5,545 nt of DNA from JBBQKF01 sp038326615 (GTDB lineage Bacteria > Bacillota > Clostridia > Saccharofermentanales > UBA5734): assembly GCA_038326615.1 (NCBI GenBank), contig JBBQKF010000154.1, positions 1-5,545 of the forward strand. The letters are read 5' to 3'. This document shows positions 1-4,877 of the stretch, one piece after another (position 1 is the first letter of the stretch; every line of letters starts with the position of its first letter). The notes under the pieces are model-generated. The model made no database searches. It was not told the DNA's origin and saw nothing but the letters and a program-made list of their open reading frames with translations. Both the position numbers and the translations under genes were made by a program.

Positions 1-2
1 AA

Positions 3-75
3 GGGGTTCGTTCGTAGCCCCCCTCTCACGCCCAAAAAACCAAAAATATCACATCAGTTTATACATGAGAGGGGG
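3..75. repeat. Long inverted repeat with a competing small hairpin at the left edge
   Basis: Bases 19-28 (CCCCCTCTCA) pair perfectly with 66-75 (TGAGAGGGGG), giving a 10-bp stem around a 37-base loop. Bases 3-8 (GGGGTT) can also pair with 16-21 (AGCCCC, one G-U wobble), which would use up bases 19-21, so the two folds compete. The stem lies downstream of tnpV as transcribed and no run of T follows it on the minus strand. On the plus strand TTTTA follows, too short for a convincing terminator. A transfer origin, a recombination end or a switch-like RNA of the mobile element are all possible; the sequence does not decide between them. Bases 76-253 hold no convincing gene. Confidence 0.45.
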
Positions 76-253
76 TTTTATTTGTAGATAAGCAGTTTTA
101 AGTTTGAGTGTCTGAATAGTTACGTTTTTAGTAAAACTTCAACGACCCATTCTGCCAAACTGCTCTCTCTGATAAGCCTATTTCGAAAATCATTAAGCAC
201 GTTAATTATGATACCATTTCATACTTATCAAGCACTAAAATTCTACATTTTTT

Positions 254-625
254 TCATCGGTAAACCAACTCAGAAAAAACAATTTCTTCGGCTTGATTTT
301 TAATGGAATTCATTGTACCTACCCAAGCTATTTGGTCGGAGGCTTTGAGTGCTTCTGTAATGCCCTGTAAATCCGCCATCTGCTTCATCAACAATTCAAG
401 CATATCATGTGCCTGTGTGTCAATTTCGGCAAGATAAATACTTAATTTGCCCGTAATAAGCAAACCTGCATAAATACCGTTTTTGTGTTTTTTAAGATAC
501 TCCTTGTGAAGTCTGCCGTATTTACCAATATGGTTTATTGTTTGCGTCTCTATGGTTAAATCGGGTAATAAATAGTCGCCAACCTCTGAATAAGTACCAC
601 CATTTTGTTCAAATAAAGATTTCAT
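254..625 (-). CDS. tnpV: TnpV family transposon-encoded protein
   Basis: A 123-residue protein of the TnpV type, a small family carried by Tn4451-like mobilizable transposons and integrative elements of Clostridia; its biochemical role is not established. The N-terminus (MKSLFEQNGGTYSEVGDYLLPDL) is the family's hallmark opening, followed by a basic stretch around residues 34-48 (KYGRLHKEYLKKHKN) and a helical second half rich in Leu, Met and Ile (residues 70-115). The length is normal for the family, so the gene looks intact. A GGAGG ribosome site stands 8 bases before the ATG on the minus strand, which fixes the start. No recombinase, relaxase or resistance gene is visible beside it, so the parent element is either outside the window or degraded. 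The identification rests on remembered family resemblance of the N-terminus and is fairly secure. Confidence 0.85.
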   Translation of the reverse strand: MKSLFEQNGGTYSEVGDYLLPDLTIETQTINHIGKYGRLHKEYLKKHKNGIYAGLLITGKLSIYLAEIDTQAHDMLELLMKQMADLQGITEALKASDQIAWVGTMNSIKNQAEEIVFSELVYR

Positions 626-707
626 TGTTAAATCCTCCAGTTAAAATAATATTACTACAATACCGTATCCTAACTGTTGAAATTAAATATTTTTTCTATA
701 CCTATAA

Positions 708-804
708 ATGCACGAAAGGGGAACCTTCCTTATGGAAAGTTCCCCTTGTGAAGTGGCTTTTTTGTAACCCTTTTCGCCCAACGTGGGCAATTTTTTATGG
801 GTAA
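708..804 (+). promoter_or_regulatory. Orphan leader region resembling a transcription attenuator
   Basis: This plus-strand stretch contains a strong hairpin at 716-747 (AAGGGGAAC pairing with GTTCCCCTT, inner stem TTCC/GGAA, loop TTAT), extendable by CAC/GTG at 711-713 and 748-750. A second hairpin with a T-run follows at 776-796. Two short open frames cross it. ATG at 708 gives 19 residues ending at 767; the other frame ends at 804 with the peptide-like sequence NPFRPTWAIFYG. Bases 715-720 could alternatively pair with 768-773, which would open the first hairpin. Hairpin, short peptide and terminator in series is the layout of leaders that control ribosome-targeting antibiotic resistance genes in Firmicutes. 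No Shine-Dalgarno site is visible before either peptide and the next gene points the other way, so if this was a leader it has lost its gene. Confidence 0.35.
776..796 (+). terminator. Rho-independent terminator-like hairpin
   Basis: GCCCA (776-780) and TGGGC (784-788) form a 5-bp GC-rich stem with a three-base loop ACG, followed by AA and six T (791-796). This is the geometry of an intrinsic terminator on the plus strand. On the minus strand no T-run follows, so it should not act on the ferredoxin gene to its right. The rest of the gap to 900 holds a short direct repeat (AAATTACAATTT at 803-814 and AAATTACAAATTT at 817-829) and nothing else recognised. Confidence 0.5.
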
Positions 805-900
805 ATTACAATTTAGAAATTACAAATTTGTTGATGATTCACGGAGAAAAGTTTTTCAAACATTATATTCCAAATTAATTAGGCGAGGATAATAATATGA

Positions 901-1827
901 TTAATTTTCCAAAATTGATCCATCGGTAGATAGATTTATTACGCTCCATGGAATCATTTTATCACTATTTTTAAGCGCCTGCGTTGCCGCTGCTACAATT
1001 CCTCCGCAACAAGGAACTTCCATACGAACTATGGTTACAGATTTTATAGAGTTGTTCGTGAGAATTGCTGTAAGCTTATCAGCATAATTTGTATCATCAA
1101 GTTTAGGACATCCTATTATGGTTATTTTATTTTTCATAAATGTCTGATTAAATGATGGGTGCGAATAAGCTGCACAGTCAGCCGCAATCAAAAGATGAGC
1201 GCCGTTAAAATATGGAGCATTCACTGGTACGAGCTGAATTTGCACAGGCCACTGTCTCAAATTTGATACTTTTTCTTCTTCAAGCGGAGCTTTGTCAAAG
1301 CTAGAAGAATTTACTACTGCTACGGGCTCATTGCCAGCGCATGAAGATTCTTTTCTGTCAAATGTTTTTGCTGCTGATGAAGGACAACCACAAGCAGGCC
1401 TTGTCTGTGCCGCGCCATTTGAATTGGTTTCAACTTGTTTATTTTCGTTTTCATGCCCGTGATCATGTTTGTGCTTGTGTTTGTGTCCGTGAACATGTTC
1501 ATTACCATCTTCGTTACTGTGGGCTTTGGACTGCTCACTATCGCTTTCATGGTGAGAATGACTATTACCGAGAGTGTTTTGGGATCCCTTTTCTTTCATA
1601 TGCTTTTCTACCGCAGCCTCGTCAAATTCAGCCGCTTCTCTTTCTTCAAAAGTTATGGCGCCTGTTGGACAAACCGGAAGGCAATTTCCTAATCCGTCAC
1701 AATAATCATCCCTTAAAAGTTTTGCTTTTCCGTCAACAATTCCGATTGCCCCTTCGTGACATGCACTTGCACACAATCCACATCCATTGCATAAGTCTTT
1801 ATCGATTTTAATTACTTTTCTTATCAT
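901..1827 (-). CDS. 4Fe-4S ferredoxin-type protein with a histidine-rich linker
   Basis: A 308-residue cytoplasmic iron-sulfur protein. Residues 1-60 are a ferredoxin-like module: C13-x2-C16-x2-C19-x3-C23, then C43-x5-C49-x3-C53-P. The second motif has Leu46 where a classical ferredoxin has its second cysteine. Residues 61-190 are a low-complexity linker with 12 histidines between 90 and 125, including HVHGHKHKHKHDHGH, and further cysteines in CGCP (146-149). The conserved C-terminal domain begins at LRQWPVQ (190-196) and contains IAADC (214-218), IIGCPK (237-242) and PCCGG (272-276), cysteine sites typical of this clostridial family and likely to bind metal or a cluster. AAGGAG stands 8 bases before the ATG. 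The gene is divergent from the Crp/Fnr gene, a known pairing in clostridia often linked to hybrid-cluster-protein or redox stress regulons. The electron-transfer or cluster-related role is inferred; the exact partner is unknown. Confidence 0.85.
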   Translation of the reverse strand: MIRKVIKIDKDLCNGCGLCASACHEGAIGIVDGKAKLLRDDYCDGLGNCLPVCPTGAITFEEREAAEFDEAAVEKHMKEKGSQNTLGNSHSHHESDSEQSKAHSNEDGNEHVHGHKHKHKHDHGHENENKQVETNSNGAAQTRPACGCPSSAAKTFDRKESSCAGNEPVAVVNSSSFDKAPLEEEKVSNLRQWPVQIQLVPVNAPYFNGAHLLIAADCAAYSHPSFNQTFMKNKITIIGCPKLDDTNYADKLTAILTNNSIKSVTIVRMEVPCCGGIVAAATQALKNSDKMIPWSVINLSTDGSILEN

Positions 1828-1947
1828 AAAAATTCTCCTTTTAATTAATCCTCTTGTCTTGCTTATTCAAAAATTTGCATACTCTCTAATCTTCGTAGTC
1901 TTGTCTTTTTTCTAATCAGGGTACAAAAAGAATATCATTTATGCTAG

Positions 1948-2012
1948 TGAAATATCTTTCATGAAGTTAGTATATATGATAAAATCATAATGTTCCGTTG
2001 CAGAAGCAACAA
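1948..2012. promoter_or_regulatory. Divergent promoter and operator region with three palindromes
   Basis: Three separate perfect palindromes lie between the divergent genes: TGAAA-N4-TTTCA (1948-1961), TATGAT-AAA-ATCATA (1975-1989) and GTTGC-N4-GCAAC (1997-2010). The arms of the middle one are TATGAT -10 elements on both strands, so leftward and rightward promoters would share the same DNA. A minus-strand -35-like TTGTTG (2012 to 2007) stands 17 bases from its -10 and overlaps the third palindrome. The rightward -35 is poor and overlaps the first palindrome. Five-base half-sites with a four-base spacer match the geometry of Fnr-type dimer sites (TTGAT-N4-ATCAA) but not that base sequence. 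I infer that the neighbouring Crp/Fnr protein binds one or both outer sites. The rest of 1828-2074 holds a 9-base direct repeat TCTTGTCTT (1852-1860 and 1899-1907). Confidence 0.5.
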
Positions 2013-2033
2013 AAACAGCAATTATTTTATCTT

Positions 2034-2053
2034 AGGGGGACAATTTTATAATA
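2034..2053 (+). promoter_or_regulatory. Ribosome binding site placed before an ATA codon
   Basis: AGGGGGA (2034-2040) is the only good Shine-Dalgarno sequence before the Crp/Fnr gene. Seven bases downstream, in frame with that gene, stands ATA (2048-2050), not ATG. The annotated ATG at 2075 is 34 bases past the site and has only A/T-rich DNA with no ribosome site directly before it. In-frame codons from 2048 to 2074 are all open. Either ATA is used, or an ancestral ATG was lost, or the ATG at 2075 is reached without a local ribosome site. Confidence 0.5.
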
Positions 2054-2074
2054 GCAAGTAATATAGCGCAAAAA

Positions 2075-2782
2075 ATGAAGGAAAATGTAAATTTAAAAAA
2101 GAAATTTTCGGTAAATGAAATTAACGCATTGGCAAGTGCAAGCCTTTTTCAAGGAATAAACTCGGATGAAATTTCATCTCTTTTGAGTTGCCTTGAAGCA
2201 ACAATAAAAACATTTGTGAAAGGCAGCTTTATTCAAAGAGCAGGAGATGAGATATCACAGATTGGTATTGTTGTAAATGGGAGTGCTGAAGTTATGCAGG
2301 AAGACGCGCTCGGTCGAAAGACGATACTTACAACGATTGGCCGATCCGGGATTTTTGGAGAAGCAATTGTGACAGCACACTTAGAGAAAAGCCCGGTTTC
2401 GGTTATTGCAACTCAGGAAACAGCGATATGCTTTCTAAACTATCAATCAATTGTAACAACCTGCGGAAGCGCCTGTTTATTTCATAACAGACTGATTCAA
2501 AATATGCTTGAAATAATGGCAAAAAAGACATTGCTTCTTAGCAAAAAGTTAAATTATGCACTGATGAAAAGCATTAGGGATAAAATCACAGCTTACCTTT
2601 TGGATGAATACGATCGGAAAGGCAAAACCACTATAACAATTCTTTACAATAGAGAAGAGTTAGCTGACTATCTTTCTATTGATAGAAGCGCTTTGTCGAG
2701 GGAGCTGTCGAAGATGCGAGAGGAAGGATTAATCGAGTATCGCAAAAATGATTTTAACCTTTTGTTTATTAAGGAAAAATAA
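2075..2782 (+). CDS. Crp/Fnr family transcriptional regulator
   Basis: A 235-residue DNA-binding protein of the Crp/Fnr superfamily. Residues 23-125 form the cyclic-nucleotide-type beta-roll sensor domain (SLFQGI at 23-28, GDEISQIGIVVNGSAEV at 57-73, GRSGIFGEA at 89-97). A long dimer helix follows at about 130-160. The C-terminal winged helix-turn-helix spans about 165-232, with REELADYLSIDRSALSREL at 193-211; the recognition helix starts at Arg204. The S-A-L-S-R recognition sequence differs from Fnr's E-T-I-S-R, so another operator is expected. The residues that bind cAMP in Crp are not conserved (Ser-Pro at 106-107), and the four cysteines (39, 119, 130, 134) do not follow the Fnr cluster pattern. 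It resembles clostridial HcpR-like regulators of the NO and redox response, but that assignment is inference. It probably regulates itself and the divergent ferredoxin gene. The start is uncertain: the ribosome site favours 2048. Confidence 0.88.
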   Translation: MKENVNLKKKFSVNEINALASASLFQGINSDEISSLLSCLEATIKTFVKGSFIQRAGDEISQIGIVVNGSAEVMQEDALGRKTILTTIGRSGIFGEAIVTAHLEKSPVSVIATQETAICFLNYQSIVTTCGSACLFHNRLIQNMLEIMAKKTLLLSKKLNYALMKSIRDKITAYLLDEYDRKGKTTITILYNREELADYLSIDRSALSRELSKMREEGLIEYRKNDFNLLFIKEK

Positions 2783-3119
2783 GGATTATAGGTTTTAGCA
2801 CTCTTCAATGAGAAAAAAAAGATAGTAAATTACTAAATAGGGTATTGTATTGACAAGAAGTTAAAAAGTTGTTTGTTAAGGAATAGTAAATGCTAGAGGT
2901 TATTAAGTTGATTAGTAGGGTATAATAAAGATGAGTAATTATCAAATTGTTTATTAGGTAAAAGAAGACAATGAGTTAATAAAATATTAAAAACAAAATA
3001 TAATTATTAGGGGAATATGTTAAAAATCTAAAAGCAGAATAATTATTTGAGTGTGGAAAGTTATTTGTTTTTAAACAAGTAACAATAAACCACATTAAAG
3101 ATTAAAAAGTCATAATCCT
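2782..3119. repeat. Cytosine-poor noncoding spacer with terminal inverted repeats
   Basis: This gap holds no gene: stops crowd all frames on both strands. AGGATTAT (2782-2789) at its left end is matched by ATAATCCT (3112-3119) at its right end, and the similarity continues imperfectly inward for about 20 more bases. Between 2821 and 3060 the plus strand has 48 G but only 8 C, far from the neighbouring genes. Within it, ATAGTAAAT (2822-2830, 2883-2891), TAGGGTAT (2838-2845, 2916-2923) and TTGTTTRTTARG (2869-2880, 2947-2958) recur in the same order, the last two with an equal 23-base gap. That indicates an old tandem duplication. It could be a decayed miniature transposable element or a structured untranslated RNA; no target-site duplication was seen. 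Confidence 0.4.
3051..3095. other. Strong two-part stem-loop upstream of the phosphodiesterase gene
   Basis: GTGTGG (3051-3056) pairs with CCACAT (3090-3095, one G-U pair). After an internal loop, GTTATTTGTT (3060-3069) pairs with AACAAGTAAC (3074-3083, one G-U pair) around a four-base loop. No T-run follows on either strand, so it is not an ordinary terminator. It ends 25 bases before the ribosome site of the next gene and would be in its 5' leader if transcription starts further left. A weak TTGAGT-N17-TTTAAA promoter-like pair (3047-3075) overlaps it. Confidence 0.4.
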
Positions 3120-3136
3120 AGAAAGGTTGAACAAAA

Positions 3137-4021
3137 TTGATTTATTGGATTGATGCTATTGTAATTTTAATGATGTTAATTGTCATGGGGTACCTACTGG
3201 CACTGCGTTCTGGCTCTAAAGTGAATTCCGGTAAAACGAATAATTTCGTTAAATCGGAGTTGTTAAAATGTGATTATGCTCATCGCGGACTCCACAACTT
3301 TTCAGAAAGAATTTATGAAAATACAATGGAAGCATTTGCTCTAGCAGTATCAAACGGATACGGAATCGAGCTTGACATACAATTCACCAAAGACTGCAAA
3401 ATTGTCGTATTTCACGACTTTGATCTAAAGCGAATGTGCGGCGTTGACAAAAGAGTTAATGAGCTTAACTGGGATGAACTTTCTGTACTTTCGATTTTCA
3501 TGGGACCATCACGAATATCTTTATTCGAGGATGTACTTTTAATGGTTTCAGGCAAAGTTCCCTTAATAATAGAAATAAAATCAGAAGTCAGAGAGAGTGA
3601 GATTTGTTTAAAAGCAAGTCAAATTCTTGATAAATATAAAGGCACGTATTGTGTCGAATCATTCAACCCATATGTTGTTTATTGGTTTTCACACAACCGA
3701 CCTGATGTTTTCATTGGCCAGCTTTCCATGAATTTTATGAAATTTCACGAAGAAAAGAATTGGGTTAAAAGGCTTTTAGTAACTAATCTACTTTTGAATT
3801 TTCTGCAAAAACCTGATTTTATAGCTTATAACCATACTGATTCAGAAAAATTAAGCTTGCATATATGTAAACGCTTCTATAAAATTACATGTGTCGGATG
3901 GACAATTAAATCACAAAAAGAATATGACAGTGCAAAGCAAATTTTTGATATTGTAATTTTCGAAGGGTTTACACCAAAACACAGTGGGGACGGTTCCTCT
4001 GTGTTCGAGATTTCCAATTAA
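3137..4021 (+). CDS. Membrane-anchored glycerophosphodiester phosphodiesterase
   Basis: A 294-residue GDPD-family enzyme, expected to hydrolyse glycerophosphodiesters to sn-glycerol 3-phosphate and an alcohol. An N-terminal transmembrane helix (residues 2-23, WIDAIVILMMLIVMGYLLAL) should anchor it to the membrane. The family signature residues are present in order: H49-R50-G51, E61-N62-T63, E78-x-D80, H93-D94, E146-x-K148 and E174-S-F-N-P178, then the C-terminal GWTI strand and FDIVIFEGFTP. So the TIM-barrel active site with its divalent metal ligands looks intact. TTG at 3137 is chosen as start because AGAAAGG lies about 10 bases before it and the membrane helix begins right after; the later ATGs fall inside the helix. 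The last 14 residues (281-294) are encoded by a REP-like palindrome and are unlikely to be part of the original protein. The gene stands alone behind a long noncoding spacer. Confidence 0.9.
   Translation: MIYWIDAIVILMMLIVMGYLLALRSGSKVNSGKTNNFVKSELLKCDYAHRGLHNFSERIYENTMEAFALAVSNGYGIELDIQFTKDCKIVVFHDFDLKRMCGVDKRVNELNWDELSVLSIFMGPSRISLFEDVLLMVSGKVPLIIEIKSEVRESEICLKASQILDKYKGTYCVESFNPYVVYWFSHNRPDVFIGQLSMNFMKFHEEKNWVKRLLVTNLLLNFLQKPDFIAYNHTDSEKLSLHICKRFYKITCVGWTIKSQKEYDSAKQIFDIVIFEGFTPKHSGDGSSVFEISN
3978..4005. repeat. REP-like palindrome with GGGGACGGTTCC core inside the gene end
   Basis: AACACAG (3978-3984) pairs with CTGTGTT (3999-4005). Inside it GGGA (3987-3990) pairs with TTCC (3994-3997, one G-U) around the loop CGG. 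Palindromes with a GGGGACGGTTC core are, from memory, dispersed repeats in many clostridial genomes and are often associated with IS200-like (Y1, RAYT-type) transposases. In this window the core occurs once, and it encodes the C-terminal tail of the phosphodiesterase (HSGDGSSVF). Confidence 0.55.
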
Positions 4022-4022
4022 A

Positions 4023-4165
4023 ATAAAATTAAGAAAGATTATTAGTGCTTTAATTATGATTCCGGTAGCAACCTTGTTATTATTATTTATGGTATAAAAA
4101 ACGAATCCACCCAAAAAGTAAGCATGCCTTTAAGTTCAGTTGACGATTTAACTAAAGAGAGGTGA
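4023..4165 (+). pseudogene. Broken small gene for an exported or membrane peptide
   Basis: Two open segments in different frames join into one plausible protein. The first (4023-4097) reads KLRKIISALIMIPVATLLLL, a typical signal peptide or membrane helix, and stops at TAA. The second, from 4091, reads GIKNESTQKVSMPLSSVDD and then LTKER up to TGA at 4163. The break lies in the T/A-rich run just before 4091. The first in-frame codon after the palindrome is ATA (4023), where an ATG would be expected, and no ribosome site precedes it. A further one-base shift near 4161 would carry the frame to a TGA overlapping the next gene's ATG. The product is not recognised. The joined reading is inference; it could be noncoding DNA. 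Confidence 0.35.
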
Positions 4166-4174
4166 CAATCTTAA

Positions 4175-4471
4175 ATGAAAAAAAACAAAAAATTAATTAT
4201 TTTCCTTATAATCCTACTTGTTTTATCGATCATACCATTACCTATTATGAGAAATGATGGAGGAACAATTGAGTATAATGCAATTTTATATCAAGTAATT
4301 ATCTGGCATGAAATAAATCCAAGTGCAGTGTATGATGAAAACGGCAGATACGTTGTAGGTGCACAGCCACAGTTTCTAACCGGAACGTCATTTTATATTT
4401 TCCCGTCTAATTTTCTTGGCACAAAAATTGCAACAACAAAAATTTGGGGTAATAGAGGTAGAGTAGACTAA
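4175..4471 (+). CDS. Small exported or membrane-anchored protein of unknown function
   Basis: A 98-residue protein with a lysine-rich N-terminus (MKKNKK) followed by a hydrophobic segment (LIIFLIILLVLSIIPLPIM, residues 7-25), then a short outside domain: RNDGGTIEYNAILYQVIIWH (26-45), a polar stretch, and GTSFYIFPSNFLG (73-85). The DGGT-EYNAILY motif after the membrane segment resembles a family of small uncharacterised proteins in Clostridia and relatives; I know no function for it. There is no lipobox cysteine, so it is more likely an anchored or secreted protein than a lipoprotein. AGAGAGGTG lies about 11 bases before the ATG, and a TAA directly upstream in frame excludes a longer start. 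It follows the broken small gene and is followed in the same frame, right after its stop, by the HEPN remnant. The last 12 or so residues may be altered by that junction. Confidence 0.65.
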   Translation: MKKNKKLIIFLIILLVLSIIPLPIMRNDGGTIEYNAILYQVIIWHEINPSAVYDENGRYVVGAQPQFLTGTSFYIFPSNFLGTKIATTKIWGNRGRVD

Positions 4472-4474
4472 GCT

Positions 4475-4877
4475 GTAAAATATGTCAGCAATTTCGCTTC
4501 GCTCAGGCACAAAACTTATGAAAATTAAGTGTGAACGTATTGTTGTTTGGGCGATTATTTAAGATCGCTACAGAGTATCAAAGGGTTATATGTTCTCTAC
4601 ACAGGAGAAGAGCCAATAAAAACTCATAACATTTCACTTCTTTTTGGCAATTGTGTGACTGGGACGAGTTCAGAAAAAATACTGAACAGCCAGATTTCAA
4701 TATTCGAACGGAAGACTACACCAAAATTTTTGTCAGACTGTGGCTTCTTATATATCTAAAAGATATCCAAGTTATAAAGAGAAAATATCTACCATGCTAA
4801 CTAAAGTTGAAGCTCAGGAAATTATGACTAAAACCAAGGAGGCTTTTATATGGCTGCAATCCCTCAAGACGTTCTGA
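4475..4877 (+). pseudogene. Decayed HEPN-domain gene (toxin-like partner of the MNT gene)
   Basis: Segments in three frames line up into one HEPN-family (PF05168-like) protein. In frame from 4475: VKYVSNFASLRHKTYEN, then stops at 4526 and 4532, then SIKGLYVLYTGEEPIKTHNI up to about 4645; the -THN- motif is characteristic. A shift near 4646 continues with QLCDWDEFRKNTEQPDF and NIRTEDYTK. A second shift near 4725 gives TVASYISKRYPSYKEKIS and ends KEAFIWLQSLKTF at TGA 4875. Each shift needs one missing base, beside T5 and A4 runs, and a short stretch seems lost before KGLYVL. HEPN proteins are small helical, mostly RNase-type toxins or nucleotide-binding partners of MNT proteins. The 3' end overlaps the MNT start by 28 bases, as expected of an original operon. 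Two homopolymer shifts could be sequencing errors, but the upstream stops support real decay. Confidence 0.8.

Noticed and set aside
120..218. Minus-strand open frame of 32 codons containing NDFRNRLIRESSLAEWVVE
   Set aside because: Protein-like composition, but it has no ATG and no ribosome site, is short, and matches no family I know; it could be a fragment of the mobile element but cannot be supported.
1320..1811. Open frames on both strands overlapping the ferredoxin gene
   Set aside because: They come from the long open ferredoxin gene and its histidine-rich repeats (CAT/CAC codons read as Met/Cys/Val-rich peptides in other frames); there are no ribosome sites.
2047..2052. Perfect TATAAT just before the Crp/Fnr gene
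   Set aside because: No -35 element at 16-18 bases, and transcription from it would omit the good ribosome site; probably chance in AT-rich DNA.
2850..2926. TTGACA at 2850-2855 and TATAAT at 2921-2926 in the spacer
   Set aside because: Each is perfect alone but neither has a partner at the right distance.
3911..4114. Minus-strand open frame of 67 codons across the REP-like palindrome
   Set aside because: Antisense to the phosphodiesterase end, no ribosome site; the RGTVP peptide is the usual by-product of translating this palindrome.
4490..4504. TTCGCTTCGCTCAGG resembling a GCTTCGCTC-type dispersed repeat
   Set aside because: It fits in frame with the N-terminal HEPN remnant and no paired arm is present.
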